Positions 11,120-21,112 of a DNA stretch of 64,000 nucleotides are shown here, piece by piece. Under the pieces are notes generated by a model that saw nothing but the letters and a program-made list of their open reading frames with translations, searched no databases and was not told where the DNA came from. This DNA is from Taudactylus pleione (Eukaryota; Chordata; Amphibia; Anura; Myobatrachidae), in contig JAUIMM010000135.1 of NCBI GenBank assembly GCA_031769625.1, forward strand, positions 6,995,501 to 7,059,500, read 5' to 3'. Within the stretch, counting starts at the first letter, position 1. The number at the start of each line of letters is the position of its first letter. The position numbers were made by a program, and so were the translations under genes.

Positions 11120-12690
11120 TGCACTGGGACCCGGTCACCTGATGACTGGGTCCCAGTGCAGGATAGGAGACCAGCTGACCGGAGGGAGGACCTCACCAGA
11201 GCACCGATCTCCGGTCCCTGGACTTAGGTAAGTGATTTTTTTTTAATACAAATTTTTTTTTTAGCAGTGATCAGCATGTGGTCTGTCTAGACCACACAGC
11301 TGATCACTGGGGCCAGCTCCAGGCTCTGCTCTGCCTGTTACAGCCTCCAGGTGGCATTATTATCATAGGGCTTCCCCCAGTATTTTTTCACAATTTATTT
11401 TTAGCAACTTGCAGACAGATCGCATTTGCCATTACAATGATGGGAGATGCGATCTGAATACTAAAAAATAAGTCATAATTAGGGCATGGAGTAGAATTAT
11501 ATGAATTCTACTCCAATTGCTCTTTAGTAGCTTTGGGTGAAACTAAAAACACCCTTTTTCACTTTATTTTAGTAAACATAATGATAAGATATAGAGCCCT
11601 ATGTGATTTGTGAATGTCTGTCTCCTTATGGGCTCTATTTATTATCATTATTTTTACTAAATAAAGTGAAAAAGGATGTTTTCACACCCTTTTCACATTA
11701 TTTTAGTATCACATAAAGGCCCTGATTCAGAGCCGGACGCTCTGTCCAGAGCGCTCGCTCTGAATCAGGGCCCTCCTCCATTAATATGGAGCGTCCTCCT
11801 GGACGCTCGTATAGCTGTGGGTCACCACACACAGCATATACGAGCGTGCAGGATGATGGTCGCGATGGTCTTGACCATCGAAACTGCGAGCAAAAGCCTG
11901 CGGTTGAGTTTTTCAACCGCAAGGCCAGGAGTGATTTTGGCTCTATCAGAGCCAAAATCACTCCCACTGACATCACTAGTGATGTCAGTGGGGCCGGCTT
12001 CAGATGGTAGGCGTTCCCTTGGGAACGCCTCCGTCTGGCAGGCACGCCCCCGACACGCCCACCAAAGGGGGCGTGCTGTCAGTCAACATCAACAGCACGC
12101 CCCCTTTGATGAGCGAAGGAAAGTCCTTCGCTCATCGGGTCTCGCGCATGCGCACGACGGAGCTCCCTCTGTCGTGCGCATGCGCAGTGCGGACCATCGA
12201 CCCACTTGCGAGCGGACAGCCGCTCGCGAGTGGGTCTGAATGAGGGCCAAAGTTACTATAGGGCAATTGGAGTAGAATTCATTAAATTATACTCCAAGCC
12301 CTAATTATCACATATTTTTAGTAATCAGATCGCGTTTGCCATAATTGTAATGGGAAATGCGATCTGTGTGGTAGTTACTAAAAATAAATTGTGAAAAAAT
12401 ACCGGGGAAAGCCCTGTGATAATAATGCCACTTGGAGGTGGCGTTATCCAGGGTTTCCCCCGGTTACCGGACTCCTCCTCTGCTCTAACAGGCAGAGCCG
12501 GCCCCAGTGATCAGTTGTGTGACCACACGCTGATCACTGCTAAAAAAAAATATATAGTGAAAAAAATCGGGGCTCCGGTGATGACCTCCCTCCGGTCAGT
12601 TGTTCTCCCATCCTGCACTGGGACCCGGTCAGCTGACAGGGTCCCAGTGCAGGATGGGAGATTAGCTGACTGGAACCACGGAGGACATCA
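11120..12690. repeat. Foldback with ~420 bp arms around a MITE
   Basis: Arms ~11120-11535 and ~12250-12690 are inverted relatives. They share the stretch around cctgcactgggacccggtc, a ctgatcactg hairpin, ggcattattatcatagggctt-like sequence and a gaattctactccaattgc block. A short AT-rich palindrome (11556-11690) and the MITE at 11718-12248 fill the centre. The 187-codon frame at 11676-12239 runs through this inverted material and is not taken as a gene. Confidence 0.65.
11718..12248. mobile_element. Harbinger-like MITE (copy C)
   Basis: The termini are GGCCCTGATTCAGAGCC and GGGTCTGAATGAGGGCC with AAA on both sides. The internal hairpin modules (ggagcgtcctcctggacgctc; a pair around tcactcccactgacatcac) match copy D at 23436-23984. 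It is 531 bp. Confidence 0.8.
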
Positions 12691-12699
12691 CTGGAGCCC

Positions 12700-14550
12700 C
12701 GATCACCGGAGGTAAGTGTAATTAAAGGAGGGAGTGTCACCGGGGGGTAGCAATCGTGGGGGCGGGGCTTAGCGACGGGGACAGGGCTCAGCGGTCAGCA
12801 GCGGGCACGTGTCATGGTATTTTTTGCGATAATACCGTGATAAGTGTGCGGATGGGATTCGCAGGGAAAGAGCTTTATCGCAAGCTCTGTCCCTGCAAGG
12901 GATTTTTAGTAAATCCCTGTGATATTGGCTGAATTCGCAATGCAAATTTAATCGGTAATATCACACTACAATCTGCATTCCAGATTGCAGTAAATAGAGC
13001 CCTATGTGATCTGTGAATGTCTGCCTCCTTAACCCCTTAATCTAAATATTAAAATTGTTACCAGACCAAATGATAGTGAATTTTATTCAATTGTAATTTA
13101 AAATATATAATTATCTAACTGTGTTGTAAATACCCTGCCCTTTAATACTATGTGAATAATAGAGGGAGGTAGATAGGAAAAAGATAAGGAAAGAAAATTG
13201 ACAGCCCTGATAACACTGAAAAAACAAAGTGAAGAAATAGTTATACTTATCTATACAGAGAAGGAATCTTCCTCTTATGAATGAATTTAGATTTGATGCT
13301 ATAGGCTTTTTACAATATTGTTAATAATATTGTTTACGAATTAAGGAAGGTACGGTATTTTCAGAATTATAAGTAATACCACTTTTTCACTAACATGGAT
13401 TAACTAGGGCACTATTTTAGCACTAATTGGCACATATTTTTAAAGGGCAGGGTATTTCCAACACAGTTAGATAATTGTATATTTTAAATTACAATTGAAT
13501 TAAATTCACTATAATTTGGTCACATAAGGTGACAGACATTCACAGAACACATAATTTGTTATCTAATACATTATAATTAGTTTTCCTATAGGGTAGCACG
13601 ATTGCAGTAAAAAAGTTGAAACAAAATGTTTTTTACAACTGTTGTTAAGAAATGGCACATTTGTTGAAATTCACTGAGGGTTATCACAACTGAATAATTT
13701 ATAACAGGAATAAATGTAAAAATTCAAGCAATCTGGATAATTTTCTCTTTAAAAGCCTTCTATTACATATATTTAATTGCATAGAAGGGAATACAGATGA
13801 TATCTTCCAATGTAATAATATATGTGTCTAACATTACACATATGAAATATGTGTACTAGGGGATACTGGAGGAAGGAGACAATATATATTAATATTCATT
13901 GCTCTACAGAGAGAAAAAATATATTTAAAGGAATTATTCAATAATTATGAAATTAAAATATAGGACAATAGATGAGGATATTTTTATAATCTTGTGTATT
14001 TTTTATATTTGGGTCCAGGGATTAATTATTTACAGAATTTTAATTATTACAAATATATCAAAATATGATTTAGATATTTAGACACATGTACCTTAACTTA
14101 ACCTATTAATACAATAATATGATATGGGTAATGATATTAAAGTATATATGATGTGGAAACAGATTTTTAAAATGTAATGTAAATTACATTAGTTTAATTA
14201 ATAAGGAGTAGATTATAATGGTGGATATTAACATATAAATTTAGAAATATTATATAATACATATTAAGTGGAAATTGGTGAATAAATAATGGATCTATGA
14301 TTATTTTTAATAAAAATTTAAATATATACCTATCAATATGTTTTAGGTTATATATTTTCTCAGATGGGACAAACTGATTATAAGAACTAACAACCAGCTT
14401 TAAATAAAGTGGCTTTTTATTATTCACTCTAGAGGATTAGGCTAGATTTAATATAATTTATTTAATGACAGAATACTTAAAGTAACGGCTGGAATACTGA
14501 TGATGTCATAGAAACTTTTGAAGTACAGGACCAAGCAGATAAATAATGAT
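12700..14550. other. AT-rich non-coding stretch with inverted block
   Basis: Positions 13015-13160 and 13440-13550 are inverted to each other (sharing acagttagataatt and gcagggtattt-type landmarks). From 13550 to 14450 the sequence is strongly AT-rich with no usable frame. The phrase 'atagagccctatgtgat' at 12993 repeats one at 11590. Confidence 0.4.
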
Positions 14551-14572
14551 GAAAACAAGGCACCAGGTTGAT

Positions 14573-14605
14573 GCCTTGAGAAAGCCTTTAGTGAAATGGC
14601 GTCGG
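14573..14605 (+). ncRNA. Degenerate hammerhead-like / Penelope terminal motif
   Basis: The order is CCTTGAGAAAGCC, a short loop, then GTGAAATGGCGTCGG. It follows the same pattern as the motif in the Penelope-like element at 45884-45918, but the core is altered and probably not catalytic. The surrounding ~14.4-15.3 kb may be an old terminal repeat of such an element. Confidence 0.3.
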
Positions 14606-15239
14606 CAAGGCTGTGGCCGATGTCATTCTTCTAATGATTAATGTGAACTTAGTATAATTCCTGTGAAGAGAGATACATTTACCAAGAATGCATACCATGT
14701 ATTAGCGCTAATATGGAAGTTCCGGCTGCCTATCAAATTATTAGTAACTGAGCTGTGTAGAGAGAATGCACCGCACGGTCAGCATAGCGGGGGAACACAC
14801 TGATTTATAAAGGAGCGCTGGTGCCTATTAGATTAGCTGTAACTGTGCAGTGTATATAACAGCACACAGAACGTTAAGCAAAGTGATGGAGGCAGGAGGA
14901 GAAAATATATATAATAACGTGCACACTATCGCCGCTAGCCCCAGAGTAATATAGGAAGTATCGGGGTTTAAAACAGGAGCTTTGTTAAATATAGAAGAAC
15001 TTGTCTGTTATAACAGAATACATTGTATGATTAAAAATATCTATGGAACTCTGATATTAGACATAGTAAACACCAACCTGAGTGTATATACATTAGTACC
15101 AGATAGAATATATGTGACAAATATATGTATTCATGGTCTTGGTGAATGTAAAATAAGATGCAAAGGCTAATAATAGAAATGACTGATTTGTGAAGTGAAA
15201 TAAAACTAGTTGCTATATAAGTATACAGAATAAAAACAG

Positions 15240-15865
15240 GGTCCGTGCAACTAGGGGTCCACCAGTGCCCTGAACTGTTTTATCTCAGATTTATTTGATG
15301 CCACAAAATAAATGAAAAGTGAGAAATACCCACTGATACATGTGATATCAGATGAGAGGAGTTACCAGTAATATTGGCACTGCACGAATCAGAAATACTC
15401 CATAAATAAGGGAAACGGATCACATCCAGTGGCAATAGAGCAAAAAAAAAGTGAATGTATGTGCAACATTTTGAAACATTGTATTAACACTACTATAGAC
15501 CTGATACTAAATATTTGGATCTTTTCCCACGTGATAAAGGAATAACAATAGAACTGAGACATGTTTATGTATTATGAGATAAAAGAGTACTGAGTTTATA
15601 GAGGGACAATATACACTATTGTTATTATTAATGTTCCACAGCACCTTACAAAGTACATAAACAAATAGGTTGACCAGTGGCTTACAGAACAATACAATAC
15701 AGGACATGGAAAATATATATTGCTACATTTGCGACCATAACACCCAGATAAGCAACAGAGCAAAGCAACCAAGTGTTAGGTGCCCTAGTGGGGAGTAAGA
15801 AGTAGATAAAAGTAGAGAGCGGAGAAGCACAAGAGGGCAGAGGGCCCTGCTCGTAAGAGCTTACA
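15240..15865. other. Old dispersed repeat, no gene
   Basis: The stretch around 15620-15865 (ccacagcaccttacaaagt... gggccctgctcgtaagagc) has the look of an ancient, widely dispersed vertebrate repeat, but I cannot name the family. The two frames read on the - strand here (15507-15948) have no domain. Confidence 0.3.
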
Positions 15866-16165
15866 CTAAGATTCATATAAGCAGAATAAGGCCACTGAGC
15901 ATTAATAATTAGAATACTAAGAAAAAAACAATTACAGACATTAGCCACAGCATTGAAATATATATTCTTATTTCTAAAAACACACTTATTCTATCTTTAT
16001 TCACATACTATATTTTTTTAAATATTTCACCATATTGTTATATTAAGGAGATATCTTTTTAATGCATATCAGTAAAGATATATTCTTTTAAGCAATTTCT
16101 GATCCTAGTGCACCCTAAAGAATGCTCTTCTTTCTCTAGCTGTACAGTAAATGGGATATGTCTTT

Positions 16166-17020
16166 ATATTGAGCGAAATGTAGCACCTCATATGTTGCAT
16201 TTTTTATAAAACAATATCAGATGGAATTGAATATAAAAATATAGGAGGATAGGATCAGGATTATATAATATTTGAAACAGTAATACTGGTGCGGGATTGT
16301 GTTCTTTTGGGGTGTTGAATGTTCCCTCTGTTTGTTCAACTTGCTTTGGTTGGGTCAGTATGATCTTCCAGTTCTGCACACCTGTATATTAGTATGGTGA
16401 GCTAAGTGTTAGTGTTACAGCCATGCTCTCCTTTTGCCCGGGGAACAAGTAGAGACTTCTCCAACACTACAGTAAAACAAACATGATTCCTTACAAGTAG
16501 CTTGGCAGACACATGCCTCTACTCATTCTTGGAACATACCGGCCAAATTCACATTGACTTTTTGTGTAAGTATTGTCTTGTGCTGGCAGAGATGACGGTG
16601 TCTACTGTGAAGATAACATTGCTTGGAAGTTTGCTGAAAACAAGAGCAGACATCTTCCTGAGATGTGGTGGACAGTCCCAAAGACCTTGTGTTGCTCGGA
16701 TAACCTTGTTATGTTGAATTCAGTGAAGCGGATATGCACCTACACTACAAAGTATTCTCCTATAAAGGAAGAGGGTGAAAATGGATTAATTAGTGCCAAT
16801 CTAAGTGCAGAAAGGCAATCCATTAATTATTGACAGATGCAGACTATTGTTTTATAGAAATATTAGGCAGGAAATAAAAGACGAGGCAGACATCTTGAAA
16901 GGTATTGATTATCAACTATCCATAAGCCCTCTATGCCCTGAGGCGTTAGATCCTTACACAGATGTTATTGTCTTAACTGACCTTAATGAAGACACGGACA
17001 ACTGAAGTGGAATCAAAATT
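16166..17020 (+). other. Unassigned stretch with exon-like open frames
   Basis: Overlapping + strand frames at 16502-17005 (up to 86 codons) have ordinary amino-acid composition. A candidate splice donor (gtaagtatt) occurs at 16565 and an acceptor-like tgctggcag at 16582-16590. I recognise no domain, and no neighbouring exon links to it. It may be an old transposon fragment or an unidentified host exon. Confidence 0.2.
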
Positions 17021-17349
17021 GAACAAATATTTATTAAATACAAATCTCTTTGGTGGCGAATGAAAAGCATTGCTTTCCGAGCTCTAGCCCACGAATAAAC
17101 TATGAATGAGGCTACCTGAAGGCCTCTGACGCAACCTGAGCTATGATAGGCTACACCCCCTTTCATTTGGCATAGTACTACTGAGCCCCACCTCTAGGAA
17201 GAAGCCCAGGTCCCCCTTTAAGGGCAGAGACAACTTGCCCTGGGAAAGGCAGGCGCCCCGCAACTACCACTTGCGCCCTGTTGGGCCGCTGAGAAGCAAT
17301 GCTTTTCCGCCAACGCTAGGTCTAACAGAACCGCAGCACACCACCAAAA

Positions 17350-17910
17350 CTACAATTCCACCCCAAATGCGGAGAAAAGGCTACGCAAAAAAAGAGTCAT
17401 GCCAGCTTCATTAAGGTGCACCCCGTCCGAACGAAACAAACTGGGGTCATCATATTTTACATAAGGGTGTTTAATGACAGAACCCCCTCTTGCTGCAACG
17501 AAGTTACCAACAGAAGCATTTACTTTCTTCCTCGTCCGGTCTAAGACCGCCGCGCTGTAAGGGCATCGCCACACTTGACGTTGGGTGATGTCAGACCATA
17601 TTATTCTAATGGGACCCCATCGAGACTGCACCTCTTCTAAATCAGCTTTAATACGAAGTATAAGGCTGATACCTGTCCCTCTCCCCAGATCATTGCCACC
17701 GGCATGCAAAACCAAGCACCCGGGTGGCCCCCATTTTGCAATGGACTCAGTGACAAGTGGAATGATTCCCTCCCATCTAAGCCCCCTGACACCTAACCAC
17801 CTAACCTCCCGACCGCCCAATAGACCTGCTGCCCTGGTGGATATATGCGATTGCCCCGCCCAGTAAATGAAGGAATGCCCGATAAACCAAATAGGCGAGC
17901 CGTCTTGAGA
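17350..17910 (-). CDS. SGNH hydrolase of Ngaro element
   Basis: This is a serine hydrolase-like accessory protein of the retrotransposon; its biological role in Ngaro elements is unknown. The frame with an ATG begins at 17820 (156 codons), but the nucleophile motif GHSFIYW is encoded upstream at about 17860-17880. The true reading therefore starts earlier, at least at 17910. Further motifs are AGGNDL (numbered from the ATG, N43 and D44) and DGVHLN (D132, H135), completing the Ser, Gly, Asn, His set of the SGNH fold. Upstream on the - strand a pyrimidine-rich run ending ATTACAG (about 17915-17921) could be a splice acceptor, and the frame meets a stop shortly before it. The catalytic set appears complete and no internal stop is seen. 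Confidence 0.8.
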   Translation of the reverse strand, partial: SQDGSPIWFIGHSFIYWAGQSHISTRAAGLLGGREVRWLGVRGLRWEGIIPLVTESIAKWGPPGCLVLHAGGNDLGRGTGISLILRIKADLEEVQSRWGPIRIIWSDITQRQVWRCPYSAAVLDRTRKKVNASVGNFVAARGGSVIKHPYVKYDDPSLFRSDGVHLNEAGMTLFLRSLFSAFGVEL

Positions 17911-18107
17911 TGTATCTGTAATCAGATTAATCGCAAAACAGTTAATGCTAATCCATTAACAAGGACATACAGGCCAATACAACAATTTCACAACAAACAA
18001 CACCAATATGAAACATAATTGTGCTGCCGAGGGAAGGAAGGGAGGAAAGGAGGGGTAGCGCGATAATGAGGAATGGAGCAGGCAACCCAGGCGAAGGTAA
18101 AACCATT

Positions 18108-18312
18108 TAAAAAAACCCTCGGGGGTATAAATTCTTTGTTATTTCTTTGTTGTTTTTTTTCTTTTTGTTTTTTTTTGTTGTTTTTTTTTATTTTTTTATT
18201 TTCTTATTTTTTATTTTTATATTTCTTTCTTTATTCTTTCATTTTATTTTGTTTCATTTCTTTCTTTATTCATTCATTTTTCATTTCTTTCTTTCTTTCC
18301 CCCGAGGTAAAA
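18108..18312. repeat. T-rich tract bounded by inverted CCCTCGGGGG
   Basis: About 170 bases of nearly pure T with scattered A, C and G (A-rich on the coding strand of the Ngaro element) lie between accctcgggggt and cccccgaggt, which are inverted. The tract separates the recombinase frame from the hydrolase frame. It could expand by slippage, and the GC clamps would form the base of a hairpin. Confidence 0.6.
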
Positions 18313-18395
18313 AAAATTACTTTCGGCCAAATCCCTTCACACCCCCACAATGGTGACGAGTAAAAGTCTGGGTCAACCCCGCAGGGAGCGCATTC

Positions 18396-19324
18396 CTAGC
18401 TGCTGTTGGTAGGCCGGATGTACCGCTTGTAAGCGGACGATTTCCAGCGGCCAAGCGACTGAATGCTGCTAACTGACATGCCCTCCTCCGCAGCGCACGT
18501 GGCAGCCCCTATCCTAAAAGAATGAGTGCCGTACGCAGACATATCCAATTTTAAGGCGAGTAAACAACGCTTAAATACAGCTGAAAATTTAAATTTTGTG
18601 AGGGGAGAGGCATTAGCGTGCGCCAGCCAGTGAGAACAGCCGTCGGGGCGTAAACTGGCAAACTTAACTGCCAACGAAATGGGGCACGCTGTTGACTGAG
18701 GCTGCTCCTTGAGGGTGATCCATCGTCCCTGGCCCAGCTGATTGGTTTTTGAGAGGTGAATTTTGCACAACAGGGAATCTGCCTTAAGGACTACATTCTC
18801 CGCTAACATTCCAGAATCCAACGATCCCTTGGATGACGCAACTAGCTCACAGATTCTAAAGGCCCCGTAAAAAGCCATTGAAAAAGCAACCTGGAACAGG
18901 GCTGCCTCGTGTGGGTCCACAGCTACCGTCGTGACTATTTCGACTAGCGAACGCAACAACGAAAGGTCAATGGGCCGCCTCCTATCCTCCTTATGCTTGT
19001 CGCAACGAGCCCATCCTTTCATGGCTTTAGAAACTAAAAAGGATTTAGTTGGATCTGTTCTGCCATATAGTTTTGAAAAATAAGCAATCCCAGCTAGGGC
19101 CGTGCTAGTAGACGGCCTGGATCTGCCTCCTTCTTCCTTTAACAGCCCCATACAAAAGCGCTAAGACATTGCTCTTCTGTCTTACCTGAAGCAACCTCTG
19201 ACCCGAGGAAGTGCTCCCAATCCCTCCAGGCCGCAAGGTATGCGCGACGCGTCGACGGCGCTAATGCCATGGTCGCCAGCCCTTCTATGCCGGCTCGACA
19301 ATCTGCCACACAGAAGGAGGACAA
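18396..19324 (-). pseudogene. Tyrosine recombinase of Ngaro element (one frameshift)
   Basis: This is the integrase substitute of DIRS-type retrotransposons: it joins circular cDNA to the target by a tyrosine-mediated strand exchange. The N-terminal SAM-like DNA-binding part is read from 19324 (motif STRRAYLAAW). A one-base shift near 19145 moves to the frame of the 251-codon catalytic part. There the first arginine lies in AFRICEL (R99), a lysine in LSKT, the H-x-x-R pair in HSFRIGAAT (H210, R213), then GRWKSSAYKRYI with W236 in the usual second-His position and the nucleophile Y241 or Y244. All catalytic positions are present, so only the frameshift clearly breaks it. A CAGGTAAGA donor-like string lies at about 19181-19189 on the - strand and leaves open an intron instead of a mutation. 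Confidence 0.85.
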
Positions 19325-19353
19325 ATTAAACCTTGCAAACTCACCTTAGGAGC

Positions 19354-21112
19354 TTAGCCCCTAAACCTCAACCACTGGAAAAGTGACAATGTGTCTGCTA
19401 TACAGTTGTCAGTCCCTGGGACGTGGCACGCCCTAAAACCAATATTCGCCTCTAAACAACGGAGGACCAAATGCCTGACTAAGCGCAAAGCAGGCATGAA
19501 AGACGACTTTTGGTTATTAATGGCTTGCACAACCCCCAAATTGTCGCACCAGAACACAATATTCCGATTACTCAATTTGTGGGTCCAGAGCTCAACGGTA
19601 ACAATTATTGGAAAAAGCTCCAATAGAAGCATATTAGCCGTCAAACCCGAGGCATGCCAAGCCTCCGGCCAAGGCTCAGCGCACAAATCGCCATCAAAAT
19701 AAGCGCCAAAACCGAATGCCCCTGACGCATCTGTGTACAGCTGGAGACACTTGCTATTGACGGGCGGGGAGGGCCAAATCCTAACTCCATTAAACTTGTT
19801 CAAGAACGACAACCACAAAGTCAGATCGTCCTTGATTTCCCTAGGCAGTCGCAATTTGTAATGGGGTAAAGATATACCCGAAGTGGCCCTCTCCAGCTTC
19901 CTACACAAAACTCTCCCAATTGGTATCACACGGCATGAAAAATGCAACAACCCTAACAACGATTGCACTTCCCATAACGAAACCTTATTTGCTGCTATGC
20001 AATGACTAATCTGCTCTCCCAACCGCTGAACCTTGTCCCCAGGTAAGCGACAACAGCCGGCCGATGTGTCTATCTGTATCCCCAGGTAGGATAAGCACGT
20101 GTCTGGACCTTCTGTTTTCTCATGCGCGATGGGCACCCCAAGGGTATGGAACAATGAGTTAACTGAAAAAAGCACATCGCCGCATGTGGTATGACCCGCT
20201 GGTCCCACAACTGAAAAATCATCCAGGTAATGTGTAATACCTGCATGACCGGAACCCGTCTGAATGCACCATTGAAGAAAAGTACTAAACTTCTCGAAGA
20301 ACGCGCAAGAGACTGCGCAGCCCATAGGCAAACAGCGATCCACATAATAAGAACCGTCGAACTTAAAAACCCAGCAGCCAGAAAGATTCGGGGTGTAATG
20401 GCAACAAACGGAAGGCAGACTCGATATCCACCTTCGCCATTAGTGCCCCGAGCCCAAAACTTCTAACAAGCCGTAGTACCTCGTCAAAAGATTGGTAACT
20501 CACGCTATAAATGTTAGGCTCGATGGCGTCGTTAACAGACCGGCCGACAGGGTACGACAAGTGTTGTATGAGCCTGAACTTACACGTGACCTTTTTGGGG
20601 ACTACACCCAGTGGCGATACGCTCAAATTGGGAATGGGAAGTTCAGAAAAAGGACCGACCATGCGCCCCAATCTCAGTTCTGCACCCACTTTTTCTCTGA
20701 CCACGTCGGGGTACATTCTGGCTGAGCGCAGGTTGCGAGAAGCTACAGCTGTAACCGGTGCTACAACCGGGATGTGAAAACCGAATGAAAAACCGTGAAA
20801 TAAAAACTCTGTGGATGCCCTATCCGGGTAAAAACTTAACCATCTGCTCAACGCTGGCAAACGAATCGGGGACGGAGCCAACTCCAGACTACTTGGCGTT
20901 GTCGCCGCGAGGGGTGCTTGAAGACCCGACTGTCTTAGTGCAATCTTTGGCGGAGTGGTTTCCGCTGCAGCTAGTACAGAGTGACGAAAACGACACTTCG
21001 CACCCCTGTCGCATTGTCCACTGTTAAAGGCAAAACATTTCCCTTTAACGAAAGGAATGGCATGCGATTTGCCTGCGTCCGGATTCTTACGCTTCGGGGC
21101 GCTGTCGCCCAC
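19354..21112 (-). pseudogene. Ngaro Pol: CCCH finger, reverse transcriptase, RNase H (frameshifted)
   Basis: The first frame (20363-21112, 249 codons) opens with a C-x7-C-x5-C-x3-H cluster (CFAFNSGQC...CRFRH) typical of the end of DIRS-type Gag. It then runs into the reverse transcriptase fingers with GVVPKK and the first catalytic block AKVDIESAFRLLPL. At a run of five T residues near 20361 the frame shifts by one. The second frame (19354-20343, 329 codons) continues with LPMGCAVSC, the active-site HYLDDF (residues 38-43), and RNase H with YTDASG (D206), ELFP, FWCDN and GTDNCIAD. Catalytic aspartates are retained. The enzyme copies element RNA into DNA and removes the RNA. Confidence 0.88.

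Larger units (their letters stand above)
9815..16165. repeat. Large inverted arrangement with ~250-300 bp arms
   Basis: The left arm (9815-9922 plus 10824-10965) is the reverse complement of the right arm (15866-16165). Landmarks are atgcattaaaaagatatctcc, the A/T stretch around the LTR site and gcttatatgaatctta. The 4.9 kb between the arms holds a smaller foldback (11120-12690), a MITE (11718-12248), a further inverted pair (13015-13160 with 13440-13550) and a Penelope-like motif (14573-14605). It could be one long-armed foldback element enlarged by insertions, or two inverted copies of one repeat. Confidence 0.6.

Noticed and set aside
11676..12239. A 187-codon gene
   Set aside because: It runs through inverted modules of a MITE with a target duplication, and comparable frames appear in the sister copy at 23504-24019 on both strands.
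19181..19189. Intron in the recombinase gene (CAGGTAAGA donor on the - strand)
   Set aside because: A good donor string exists, but no matching acceptor that would bridge the frame change near 19145 was identified. A simple one-base shift explains the data more economically.
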